Of a stretch of 64,000 nucleotides of DNA, positions 8,265 through 16,180 are shown one piece after another. Numbering within the stretch: position 1 is the first letter of the stretch; every line of letters begins with the position of its first letter. The notes below the pieces were generated by a model. That model was not told where the DNA came from. It searched no databases and was given only the letters and a program-made list of their open reading frames with translations. Where the stretch lies: assembly GCA_016200005.1 (NCBI GenBank), contig JACQFP010000047.1:1-64000 (forward strand), in the 5' to 3' direction. This stretch comes from Verrucomicrobiota bacterium (GTDB taxonomy: Bacteria > Verrucomicrobiota > Verrucomicrobiia > Limisphaerales > PALSA-1396). A program made the position numbers and the translations under genes.

Positions 8265-10958
8265 ATGGGTCAACAATTCAAAAATATTTATTTCGCCGAT
8301 TATCCCGCCGAGTCTGCGCGCGAGCGAAATCTGACACTCGCCTTCGGTGACAAGGACGGTGTTCTTTACGAGGGAATTAAATCTCTCACCAGCCACGAGA
8401 TTCGAGAACGTCTTGGTCACGCTAATCATCGTTCGCTCACCGAAGCCGCCCAACGCGAGAGTCTGCCACTAAACACATATTGCTTGCGCCTCCTGCGCGA
8501 TGCACGAGCCCAGCCGCTTCCCAAAACAGATGGCGAACTGTTTAGGCAAAACGGCGCGGCACGTCCACTAATAGACCCAATCCAAGCGACTTTCCGTGGC
8601 GGACAAGCCGAGCCGTTGCACGGCTGGTATCCTTACCTTGAAGGTTATTCTCCCCGGTTCGTAGAGCAGGTATTGCACGAGTTCGCACCTCATGCCGAAA
8701 GAATTCTCGATCCTTTTGGCGGGACAGGGACAACCCCTTTGACAGCGGCCAAGCTGGGGCGCGAAGCGTTCTTTTGCGAACTGAATCCTTTACTGCAATT
8801 TCTCGTCGAGGCAAAAACCCACGCCTCCAACCTCGGCGAGAAGCAGCGGGAAGATATTGCCGGAAGGCTCTTGGAGTTGGCCGACGGTTTAAGCGAACGC
8901 ATTGCCGCGTGCCGGCCTGACACGGAATTGAAAGCCGCCTACGCTGCGACTTTTGGCGACAGTCTGTTCTTTGACGACAGTGTTTACGATGCGGTGTTAC
9001 GAACGAGAGCGGCGATTGATTTGCTGGCGTGCGAAAGCCCGCTGGCGGCGAAGTTTTTCACCATTGCGGTGTTGGCCAGTCTAATTCCGGCTTCCCGGCT
9101 GATTCGGCGTGGAGACGTTCGTTTCAAAACCGGCGCGGAAATGAAGCGATTCAGAACCGGCCTCACTGACGGCATAAGAAAGCAACTTCGGTTGATGGTG
9201 TATGACTTGAAGCTGCTCCAACCACTTCTACAAACACCCAAGCTGGTTTGCGACGACGCAAGGCGGTTGCAACATCTGCTGCCGCTGGACATAGATGCCG
9301 TTGTGACCAGCCCGCCGTATCTGAACGGCACAAACTATTTTCGGAACACCAAGGTTGAGTTGTGGTTCTTGCGCTGCCTGCGGACGGCCGATGACCTGGC
9401 GGATTTTCGACTGAGAACTGTTACGGCGGGCATCAACGATGTCACTAATGCCAAGTTGAATGACGACTTTCCGAAGCAAGCCCGCGCGCTGGTGGCGCAA
9501 TTGGAGGATTCGGCCTACGACGTTCGCATCCCGCGCATGGTCGCCAGTTACTTCAACGACATGCGGACGGTGTTCGCCGCGCTGAAGAAACATCTGACGG
9601 CACAGGCGACGCTGATGCTTGACATCGGCGATTCCGCTTACGGAAACATTCACGTTCCGACGGACAAATTGCTGACGGAGATTTTTTCAGATTTGGGCTT
9701 CTCGCTGCGACGGGAGGTCATTCTCCGCAAGCGGATGTCTCGCGGTGGCTTTGGGCTGCGCCAGGTCTTGCTGGTTTTTGATCTGACCAAGGCGCGAGTG
9801 CAACCGATGCATGACCGAGCGGATTTGCCGTCGCCACGCTGGGAGAAGTCGTGGAACGTGTTCAAACGAGACCTGCCTCACCAAGCGCAAGGTTTTACCA
9901 AGCGCAATTGGGGACATCCGCTGCATTCGCTTTGCTCGTATCAAGGCAAGATGAAGCCGTCGCTGGCTCATCATCTGGTAAAAACATTCGTTCCCGGTGG
10001 CGGGCGGATGCTTGATCCGTTCGGGGGCGTCGGAACAATTCCGTTCGAGGCGGCGTTGGAGGGCATCCAAAGCTGGTCGTTTGACATCAGTCCGGCGGGT
10101 TATCAGATTGCGACGGCCAAAGTTGGATTGCCTCAAGCGGCGGAATGCGCGCGCGCCGAGCGGGAGTTAGAGTCGTTCATCGAAGCGGGAACTGTCGAGA
10201 GTTCGGAGTTGGCTGCTGCCCGCAAAATTCATTTCAACGGCCCGCTGCCGGATTATTTTTCTCCCAAGACCTTCAAAGAAATCCTGCTCGCTCGGCGATT
10301 CTTCTCACAGCGGCCTCCGCGTTCGGCGTCCGAGTCGCTGATATTTGCCAGTCTGCTGCACATCTTGCACGGCAATCGTCCCTATGCGTTGAGCCGCCGT
10401 TCGCATCCGATCACACCTTTTGCGCCGACTGGCCCGGCGGAGTTTCGCGCCTTGATGCCCCGGTTGCGCGAGAAAGTGGCGCGCAGTCTGGAAACTGCCC
10501 GCACCGGACAATTCCGCGCCGGCAAAGTCTTTATTCAAGACGCGACATCCTGGTGGCCGCGAGAAGTCTGCGACCTGGATGCCATTATCACTTCACCGCC
10601 ATTCTTCGACAGCACCCGCTTCTATCTCGCGAACTGGATGCGGCTATGGTTCTGCGGCTGGGAAGCGAACGACTTTCGCGTGCAGCCTTTGGCCTATGTG
10701 GATGAACGACAGAAACGGGGATTCGAGATTTACGAACCTATCTTCCGTCAGGCGCGCGAGCGGCTCAAGGCTGACGGGGTGGTTGTGCTTCACCTGGGCA
10801 AGAGCCGGAAATGCGATATGGCGCGGGAGTTGGTGAAAGTGGCGGTCAGGTGGTTTCGTGTCGCCGATATTTTTACCGAAACAGTGGAGCACTGTGAATC
10901 GCATGGCATCCGCGACAAAGGAACAGTGACGGCGCACCAGTTCTTGATTTTGCGGTAG
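8265..10958 (+). CDS. Double-module DNA methyltransferase (likely N4-cytosine type), restriction-modification
   Basis: The 897-residue protein contains two complete catalytic modules. Module 1 has motif I Asp-Pro-Phe-Gly-Gly-Thr-Gly at residues 149-155 and motif IV Thr-Ser-Pro-Pro-Tyr at 348-352. Module 2 has Asp-Pro-Phe-Gly-Gly-Val-Gly at 584-590 and Thr-Ser-Pro-Pro-Phe at 776-780. The T/S-S-P-P-Y form of motif IV is typical of m4C methyltransferases, while D-P-P-Y is typical of m6A. Fused pairs such as M.FokI modify the two strands of an asymmetric site, which is the likeliest reason for two modules. Residues 56-78 resemble a ribbon-helix-helix segment. It converges tail-to-tail with an HNH nuclease gene (1-nt gap). 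Confidence 0.88.
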   Translation: MGQQFKNIYFADYPAESARERNLTLAFGDKDGVLYEGIKSLTSHEIRERLGHANHRSLTEAAQRESLPLNTYCLRLLRDARAQPLPKTDGELFRQNGAARPLIDPIQATFRGGQAEPLHGWYPYLEGYSPRFVEQVLHEFAPHAERILDPFGGTGTTPLTAAKLGREAFFCELNPLLQFLVEAKTHASNLGEKQREDIAGRLLELADGLSERIAACRPDTELKAAYAATFGDSLFFDDSVYDAVLRTRAAIDLLACESPLAAKFFTIAVLASLIPASRLIRRGDVRFKTGAEMKRFRTGLTDGIRKQLRLMVYDLKLLQPLLQTPKLVCDDARRLQHLLPLDIDAVVTSPPYLNGTNYFRNTKVELWFLRCLRTADDLADFRLRTVTAGINDVTNAKLNDDFPKQARALVAQLEDSAYDVRIPRMVASYFNDMRTVFAALKKHLTAQATLMLDIGDSAYGNIHVPTDKLLTEIFSDLGFSLRREVILRKRMSRGGFGLRQVLLVFDLTKARVQPMHDRADLPSPRWEKSWNVFKRDLPHQAQGFTKRNWGHPLHSLCSYQGKMKPSLAHHLVKTFVPGGGRMLDPFGGVGTIPFEAALEGIQSWSFDISPAGYQIATAKVGLPQAAECARAERELESFIEAGTVESSELAAARKIHFNGPLPDYFSPKTFKEILLARRFFSQRPPRSASESLIFASLLHILHGNRPYALSRRSHPITPFAPTGPAEFRALMPRLREKVARSLETARTGQFRAGKVFIQDATSWWPREVCDLDAIITSPPFFDSTRFYLANWMRLWFCGWEANDFRVQPLAYVDERQKRGFEIYEPIFRQARERLKADGVVVLHLGKSRKCDMARELVKVAVRWFRVADIFTETVEHCESHGIRDKGTVTAHQFLILR

Positions 10959-10959
10959 G

Positions 10960-11937
10960 CTACTTTTGGAAGCCGAGCATCCTCCTGTTGCGGGCTGAAA
11001 GTTTTCCCGCCAGACCGTAATCAGCCAGCAACTTTTTGAGTTCCAACAGTCGCTTTTTCAAATTGGAGTGTTCCCGAACCTTCAGGAAGCGAGAGACGCA
11101 GGCATTCACATCAATGCTCGCGTTCACGATGGGTGTGGAGTTCGCGAGTAAGCTCAAGTCCGCACCCGTAATGCGACTCAATCCGATCAGCTCGTTGTTT
11201 GAATAATACCGACTCGGCCAGCGGTCATGCTTGCCGTTGTTGCAGTCGGTGCAGAGCAAGGCGGCGTTTTCTCGAGTCAACGGATAAAGATATTTTGACG
11301 GCAGGATATGATCCACGGCCCAAGTGCCACGCTTCCCAAAGCCAAGAACTTTTACGCACTTGAAGCATTTCGACTCGAATCGGCGGAACAAATCTTTCAA
11401 ATCAAGCGGCTTGTTCTCTCCTTCAAGCAAAAGGTCGGCAACGCGGCGTTTCGCCGATGCTTCATGCAACTGCTGTTTGGTCCGACGCGGATTCAGGACG
11501 GCGTTGATTGCTCCTTTGCAACTGCGACATTCCATCTGGCGCTCCAACGCTCCCCAACCCGAGTGTTTGCTAAATGCATTGAACGGTAAGACACGGCCAC
11601 AGGTATTGCATTGTTTCCAGTAAGATTCGGGGTGCTCTGTCGCGATCCGAAAAAAGCCAAGCCAGAATCTTTTCGCCCTTCCAGATTCGTGATCGGAGAA
11701 TTCGGACGGCCAATCCTGGAACGGCAGATCAGAATCTTTGGTGTGAACGTAGCTGCATTTCTGGCAAGGCCAACTGACGGTTTCAAAGGCAGTTTGCGGG
11801 TCAATCATCTTCGTTCCGATGTCAATCGTCGTCAGTTCACGGCATTTCAAGCAGACAAAGCCAACCCAAACATTGTGGAATAGAATTCCTTCGATTCGGG
11901 CTAGTCCCGTCCGGTTCTTTGTTTTGCGTCTGGCCAT
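10960..11937 (-). CDS. HNH endonuclease with zinc-finger N-terminus, candidate restriction partner
   Basis: The 325-residue protein has two N-terminal zinc-ribbon-like Cys sets (C29/C32/C58/C61 and C110/C113/C137/C140) and a C-terminal HNH nuclease: C191-x2-C194, Asp209-His210, Glu-Asn224, C229-x2-C232-Asn-Asn-Gly-Lys. HNH nucleases cleave DNA with a single metal ion; the structural cysteines hold the fold. The stop is one base from the stop of the double methyltransferase, convergent, a common restriction-modification arrangement. The zinc ribbons may provide DNA recognition. It could instead be a homing-type or group-II-like nuclease, but the tight pairing favours restriction. A small inverted repeat (ATCCCAA/TTGGGAT, 12001-12017) lies upstream. 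Confidence 0.82.
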   Translation of the reverse strand: MARRKTKNRTGLARIEGILFHNVWVGFVCLKCRELTTIDIGTKMIDPQTAFETVSWPCQKCSYVHTKDSDLPFQDWPSEFSDHESGRAKRFWLGFFRIATEHPESYWKQCNTCGRVLPFNAFSKHSGWGALERQMECRSCKGAINAVLNPRRTKQQLHEASAKRRVADLLLEGENKPLDLKDLFRRFESKCFKCVKVLGFGKRGTWAVDHILPSKYLYPLTRENAALLCTDCNNGKHDRWPSRYYSNNELIGLSRITGADLSLLANSTPIVNASIDVNACVSRFLKVREHSNLKKRLLELKKLLADYGLAGKLSARNRRMLGFQK

Positions 11938-12023
11938 GCTGAATCTCTACACACGATCTTCGACCGAAGCGAGGCGAAATCAAAAACGACATCAAGCACT
12001 ATCCCAAAGCTTGGGATGAGTTT

Positions 12024-12104
12024 CTATTTGTAGCCGATGGATTTCAGTTGCGCCTCGACGTCCGCGGGCAGATCCGCCAGCGGTTGGTTCGCGTCGCGCG
12101 CGGC
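12024..12104. repeat. Direct repeat Z, fragment copy of GH2 gene 3' end
   Basis: These 81 bp match 13124-13204, the last 27 codons and stop of the GH2 gene, at 78 of 81 positions in the same orientation. The two copies bracket the DUF2314 lipoprotein gene and repeat Y. Confidence 0.9.
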
Positions 12105-12185
12105 ATTGATGCCGCTTCATTTCTCGCGCGCGCAAACGTCTCGCACACCATAGAGTTTTGTGTCAATCCTCCGGACAGACCCGTT

Positions 12186-12245
12186 CACGGATAATCGTAG
12201 CGGCTGAGTTTCCAGAAGTGGTGGTGGGCATCAATGCGCATGGGT
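12186..12245. repeat. Direct repeat Y, right fragment copy of fuconolactonase 5' end
   Basis: This is a 60-bp near-identical copy (57 of 60) of 7801-7860. Translated on the minus strand it gives the start of the fuconolactonase-like protein (Met-Arg-Ile-Asp-Ala-His-His-His-Phe-Trp) and then breaks off into repeat X. Confidence 0.9.
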
Positions 12246-12472
12246 CAATGGTGTTGTCGGATTTGAATCCTTAGCGATTGAACAAGGTTTGCTCCGCCAG
12301 GTAAAGTCACCGTGCGGCAAGCGGAGCGCCGGTCTTCGCATCCAGCCGCCCGGCTGTGGTTAAGGATGTAGTTATATCCAACGTCCAGCCATGCAACGCC
12401 GATGACGTGACCCGCGAAAGCGGAACTGCGTGCGCCATCCGGCGTTGGCTGCAGTGATTTTAGGCCGTTCAC

Positions 12473-12949
12473 TCATGGGTCAGTCATGACTTGTTTGAAT
12501 CGTTCAACGACGTCTGCCGGCATATACTTAAACCGAGGCTTCATTGTAGCCATACCGACATACTTCCCGGCGCGCATGTAGCTCCAGTCTGTGATGCCCG
12601 TCTCTGGAATCTCAATCCGGTCGCCTAACTTCACGCTCGCCACGATTTTCGGGTGGTTCTTGATGGTGACCATCGTCTTGCCGTCGCGACGCTCGAAGTC
12701 GGTAGTGTGAAAGTGCTCAATACGTCCTTTGTCTGTAATCCTGACCACGAGCACAAAATTACTCTCACCGTGCTCCCGCTTGTCGAACACCTGCCAGAAC
12801 TGCGGAAGCGTTTGTCTCGCCTTGGCAATGGCTGTCGCCATCTCTGGGTCTGAATCCTCCACGTAGCCTTTGTCGCGCGTCGCGCAGGCGGTGAGCAGTG
12901 TCAGCAGGACTCCGATTAACACCAGTGCGGTTTGGGATGCTCGATTCAT
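12473..12949 (-). CDS. DUF2314-type lipoprotein
   Basis: The 158-residue protein has a lipoprotein signal: a hydrophobic stretch at 8-20, then Leu-Leu-Thr-Ala-Cys with lipidation Cys22. The mature part contains an Ala-Lys-Ala-Arg-Gln-Thr-Leu-Pro-Gln-Phe-Trp motif and the Trp-Ser-Tyr-Met-x-x-Gly-Lys-Tyr-Val-Gly segment typical of DUF2314 (YegJ-like) proteins, whose function is unknown. It stands alone between two copies of repeat Z, so it may have moved as a unit with flanking DNA. The following 174 bp to the GH2 gene hold nothing recognisable. Confidence 0.8.
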   Translation of the reverse strand: MNRASQTALVLIGVLLTLLTACATRDKGYVEDSDPEMATAIAKARQTLPQFWQVFDKREHGESNFVLVVRITDKGRIEHFHTTDFERRDGKTMVTIKNHPKIVASVKLGDRIEIPETGITDWSYMRAGKYVGMATMKPRFKYMPADVVERFKQVMTDP

Positions 12950-13123
12950 GGTGTGGTGTGTTCGAACGGGCTAAAGGGAGTCAACCAAACTTGGGTTTGG
13001 TGAAGCGTGGACCGGTTTGGCCAAGTTCGGTCTTGCATGGCGGCATTTAAGGCCGGCTTCGGACGTGCGGCAAGCGGTTTATTTTGACACGAAGCGTTCT
13101 CGAAAATCAGTTGCGTTGCTGGG

Positions 13124-13204
13124 CTATTTGTAGCCGATGGATTTCAGTTGCGCCTCGAAATCCGCGGGCAGGTCCGCCAGCGGTTGGTTCGCGTCGCGCG
13201 CGGC
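13124..13204. repeat. Direct repeat Z, intact-gene copy
   Basis: The 3' end of the GH2 gene, of which 12024-12104 is a 78-of-81 match in direct orientation. Confidence 0.9.
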
Positions 13205-16126
13205 GAACCGGAGCAGGTTGTTCAGCAGGCGGTCGGCGGCCGGGTGGCTGCCCAGGTTTTCCCGGATGCGGAGCGTATTCAAAATGAACCGGCCCGCCCC
13301 CAACTTGTAAACCGCCACCATCAAACCGGCGGAATAATCCTGCGACGTCCGGATCGCCCCGGCGACGGCTTCGTCCGGCGGGTCCTGTCCCGACCAAACG
13401 GCATCCGGGATGAGTTCGCGGTAAAAGGTGTAGTCCATCAAACCACCCGCTGGCAGGCCATCGAAGATGGCGTGCCGCCTGGCCCATTCATCCTTCAAGT
13501 AGAGCCAGCCTTGAATTGAGTTGAGAGAACCCTTGTTCGCCAGGGGCAACCAGGCGGCTTTGTCGCGGTCTTTCTTGAAAACTTCCGGTGACAGAAAAAC
13601 GGCCGTCGCACCTCTCGCCACGCGGCGGGCCAGTTCACTCCACGCGGCGGAGTCGCCGGCGACCTGGGGTTCTTTAACAGTCAGGATCACCTCGCGCGCC
13701 GTCGGCTCGGCGGAAGAAAATGCGCGCGTGCGGATGCCGTGCGTCTCCAGCCAGTGGCTTAATTCCGCGCCCGACCCCCAGAGCACAATTTCGGCATCCA
13801 CCCGGGGCATCGTCGCCGGGTCGGCAACGTAGAATTCCGCTTCCCCGCCCGCCGGGGCGCCACCGCGCTCCAGCGCGGCCACAAAACGATACTTGCCCGC
13901 CGGCCCGTTGATCACCACGTCGTCGGCAAAAACCGGCAGGGCCAACGGCGGTTCGCTTTTGGTTTTCCGATCTTGGATGACGACGTTGGTCTGGCCCGAC
14001 CAGACGAGTTGGTTGTTCGGATCGAAGACTTGCAGCCGCACCGGGTAGTCGCCGGGCAACAGCGCGTCTTCGTTGGCGAGGACGGCCTCCAGTTTGACCG
14101 GATTGCCGCGATAGAGGTTGAGCGGTTCGACGAACAAACACCAGCGGAGCGACGCGAGGCCGTCGAACAGCGCGTCGGTCGTGCCAGGTTTGAGTTCGCG
14201 CCACGTCGTGAACAGACCTTCGCCGGTCATGCCTTGATCCACCGTGCCAGTCAGGTTGTGACCCACCAGGTTCGGGTTGGAGCGAATCGCATTGAGGCCC
14301 AGCAGCCGTTGGCCGGCCATCTTGCGAACGCACTGTGCAAAGTAATCTTCCGGGCGGCCAAAACATTCAGCGAGTCGCCAGCGTTCCCAGTCGGCGAGGA
14401 AGGCATTGAGTTTGGCGCGATAGAACTGCGCGTCTTCCGTCGATTCCTTGCCGAGGGACTCGTAGTGGCGAACCACCCGCCACAGGTCCACTGCGCTGCC
14501 GATGCCATACTCCGATAGAAACACCGGCTTCGTGCCCTGGCCCAGCGTGCGCAAGAACTGGATGGTCTGCGCGGTGTGCGGCACGCGCGGATAGCCATGC
14601 ACGTCGCCCATCCGTTTGCAGTAGCCGCCCGGGGAACTCATTCTGGACGGCGCCGCGCCGGGTTGTTCGTCGCCGAGCAAATGTTCCCACGTTGTTGACC
14701 CGGGATTGCAGACGGAGCCGATGGCGAGTTGGCCGTCCCAGCGACCGCTGTTCAAAAGAATCGTGCGGCTATCGTCCAGCGAGCGCACCAGCGGGAGGCT
14801 GGCGACGGCATGCCGAAAGACCGGCCCGTCGCTGGTTTCATTGAGCAACCCCCAGATCACCAGGCTCGGATGATTGCGATCGCGCCGGATCATCTCGGTC
14901 GTCGAGCGATCGAACCATTCGGCCATCTTGGGCGAATCTTCGAGCAGCCAGGCGGCGTAGGATTCCTCGTAAACCAGCAAGCCGATTTCGTCGCACAAAT
15001 CGAGTTGGTCGCGGGTCGCCATGCCCGCAATGAACCGAATCAGATTGAACCCCATCACTTTCACGTTGAGGAGGTCGCGCCGCAAGAGGTCGGGGTCATG
15101 CGGCAACTGGAGGCCAATGGGGTAATGATTGCCGGTGTGCGAGCCGCGCAGGAAGACCCGCCGCCCGTTAAGGCGAAAATAGCCATCGGCAAACCGGAAA
15201 TCGCGGAAGCCACAGCGCACCGACTGTTCATCGAACGCGGTGGATTTCTTCACGCGCACCTGCGCGGTGACGCGGTAAAGGTAAGGATCGTTCAGTTCCC
15301 AGAGACGCGGCTGAGCCACGCGCAAGCTCGCCTCGATGACCGTGGCGCCGGACGGCAAGGCGCGCTCCACGGGAACGACGTCCAGCGTTTCGCCGCTGGC
15401 CGCGGGAGCGACCGTGAAGGTCAGTTGGCCACGAAGTGATTTGGCCGTGGCGTTGCGGACGATGGCCCGCAACCGGATCACGCCGGTCTTCGCGTCGGGC
15501 CGAAGGCAGAGGTCTTCGACGCGCACGGCGGGCACCGCGAGCAGTTCGACGGAGTCCATGATGCCGCCGTGGTTGTAGGAGGCGCCGGCGAAAAAGTTCG
15601 TCGCTTTGTTGCGGTGCGGGGTTTGGTTCAACACGATGCCGTCAATCGGTTCGCTGGTCGGATTCAGGACCCGCACGGCCAGCAGGTTCGTGGTGTTGGT
15701 CTTAATGGCGTCCGTCACATCCAAGACGAAGGGCGTTTCGCCGCCTTCGTGTCCGCCGACAGGGATGCCGTTGAGCCAGACATCGGCTTTGTAATCCACA
15801 GCCCAACAGCGCAACAGGTAACGTCCGCCGACGTTGGGATTACGTGGCGCGTTGAACTCGCGCCAGTACCATGCGACGCCGTGGTAGCCAGGAAAGGCGT
15901 CCTGGATTATCCATGGCACTTTGAACGACACAGCTTCAGGCCGCGGAGCCTTGAACCATTGCTGATCCCGGCCCTCGTTTTTTGGGTCCGTTGCCAGTCG
16001 CCATTCACCATTCAGCGACTCGACGAGAGCGGACGCAGGCTGGGCTTGGGCGCCTGCGGAATTTATTGATAGGCAGGCCATAAGGCCCTGAACTGCGACG
16101 GCGACTAAGACAAGTAGCGGCTTCAT
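13124..16126 (-). CDS. Secreted glycoside hydrolase family 2 protein
   Basis: From the ATG at 16126 the protein has 1000 residues with a signal peptide of about 25 residues. The order is jelly-roll sugar-binding domain (about 35-190), immunoglobulin-like domain (190-310), a TIM barrel (310-620), and C-terminal beta domains. The GH2 acid/base is in Gly-Leu-Leu-Asn-Glu (Glu430) and the likely nucleophile in Phe-Leu-Ser-Glu-Tyr-Gly (Glu539). GH2 enzymes are beta-galactosidases, -glucuronidases, -mannosidases and relatives; specificity is not readable here. The last 330 residues add a beta domain and an alpha/beta region like a glutamine-amidotransferase-like fold. It is followed upstream by the beta-helix/GH43-like gene on the same strand. 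Confidence 0.9.
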   Translation of the reverse strand: MKPLLVLVAVAVQGLMACLSINSAGAQAQPASALVESLNGEWRLATDPKNEGRDQQWFKAPRPEAVSFKVPWIIQDAFPGYHGVAWYWREFNAPRNPNVGGRYLLRCWAVDYKADVWLNGIPVGGHEGGETPFVLDVTDAIKTNTTNLLAVRVLNPTSEPIDGIVLNQTPHRNKATNFFAGASYNHGGIMDSVELLAVPAVRVEDLCLRPDAKTGVIRLRAIVRNATAKSLRGQLTFTVAPAASGETLDVVPVERALPSGATVIEASLRVAQPRLWELNDPYLYRVTAQVRVKKSTAFDEQSVRCGFRDFRFADGYFRLNGRRVFLRGSHTGNHYPIGLQLPHDPDLLRRDLLNVKVMGFNLIRFIAGMATRDQLDLCDEIGLLVYEESYAAWLLEDSPKMAEWFDRSTTEMIRRDRNHPSLVIWGLLNETSDGPVFRHAVASLPLVRSLDDSRTILLNSGRWDGQLAIGSVCNPGSTTWEHLLGDEQPGAAPSRMSSPGGYCKRMGDVHGYPRVPHTAQTIQFLRTLGQGTKPVFLSEYGIGSAVDLWRVVRHYESLGKESTEDAQFYRAKLNAFLADWERWRLAECFGRPEDYFAQCVRKMAGQRLLGLNAIRSNPNLVGHNLTGTVDQGMTGEGLFTTWRELKPGTTDALFDGLASLRWCLFVEPLNLYRGNPVKLEAVLANEDALLPGDYPVRLQVFDPNNQLVWSGQTNVVIQDRKTKSEPPLALPVFADDVVINGPAGKYRFVAALERGGAPAGGEAEFYVADPATMPRVDAEIVLWGSGAELSHWLETHGIRTRAFSSAEPTAREVILTVKEPQVAGDSAAWSELARRVARGATAVFLSPEVFKKDRDKAAWLPLANKGSLNSIQGWLYLKDEWARRHAIFDGLPAGGLMDYTFYRELIPDAVWSGQDPPDEAVAGAIRTSQDYSAGLMVAVYKLGAGRFILNTLRIRENLGSHPAADRLLNNLLRFAARDANQPLADLPADFEAQLKSIGYK

Positions 16127-16180
16127 TGGTGCGGTGCGTTCGAAGGTTTGAGTCCACTTCATGAGGGACCAGCGGTCAAG

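Larger units (their letters stand above)
11938..12472. other. Mosaic of duplicated gene scraps, right border of methyltransferase island
   Basis: No intact gene is seen. In order the stretch holds an inverted repeat (12001-12017), repeat Z (12024-12104, copy of the last 27 codons of the GH2 gene), repeat X (12155-12187), repeat Y (12186-12245, copy of the fuconolactonase 5' end), and a block related to 8098-8112 around 12357-12370, whose minus-strand translation ends at a stop near 12309. A 75-residue open frame at 12245-12472 has no recognisable features. The X and Y segments are directly joined here (sharing CA), but stand in the order Y then X at 7801-7906. Confidence 0.7.

Noticed and set aside
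8265-10958. Interpreting the double methyltransferase as an RNA methyltransferase
   Set aside because: Two Thr-Ser-Pro-Pro-Tyr/Phe plus Asp-Pro-Phe-Gly-Gly modules and the convergent HNH nuclease fit DNA modification better.
12245-12472. A 75-residue minus-strand frame
   Set aside because: Lies in the mosaic of duplicated scraps, with no recognisable features.
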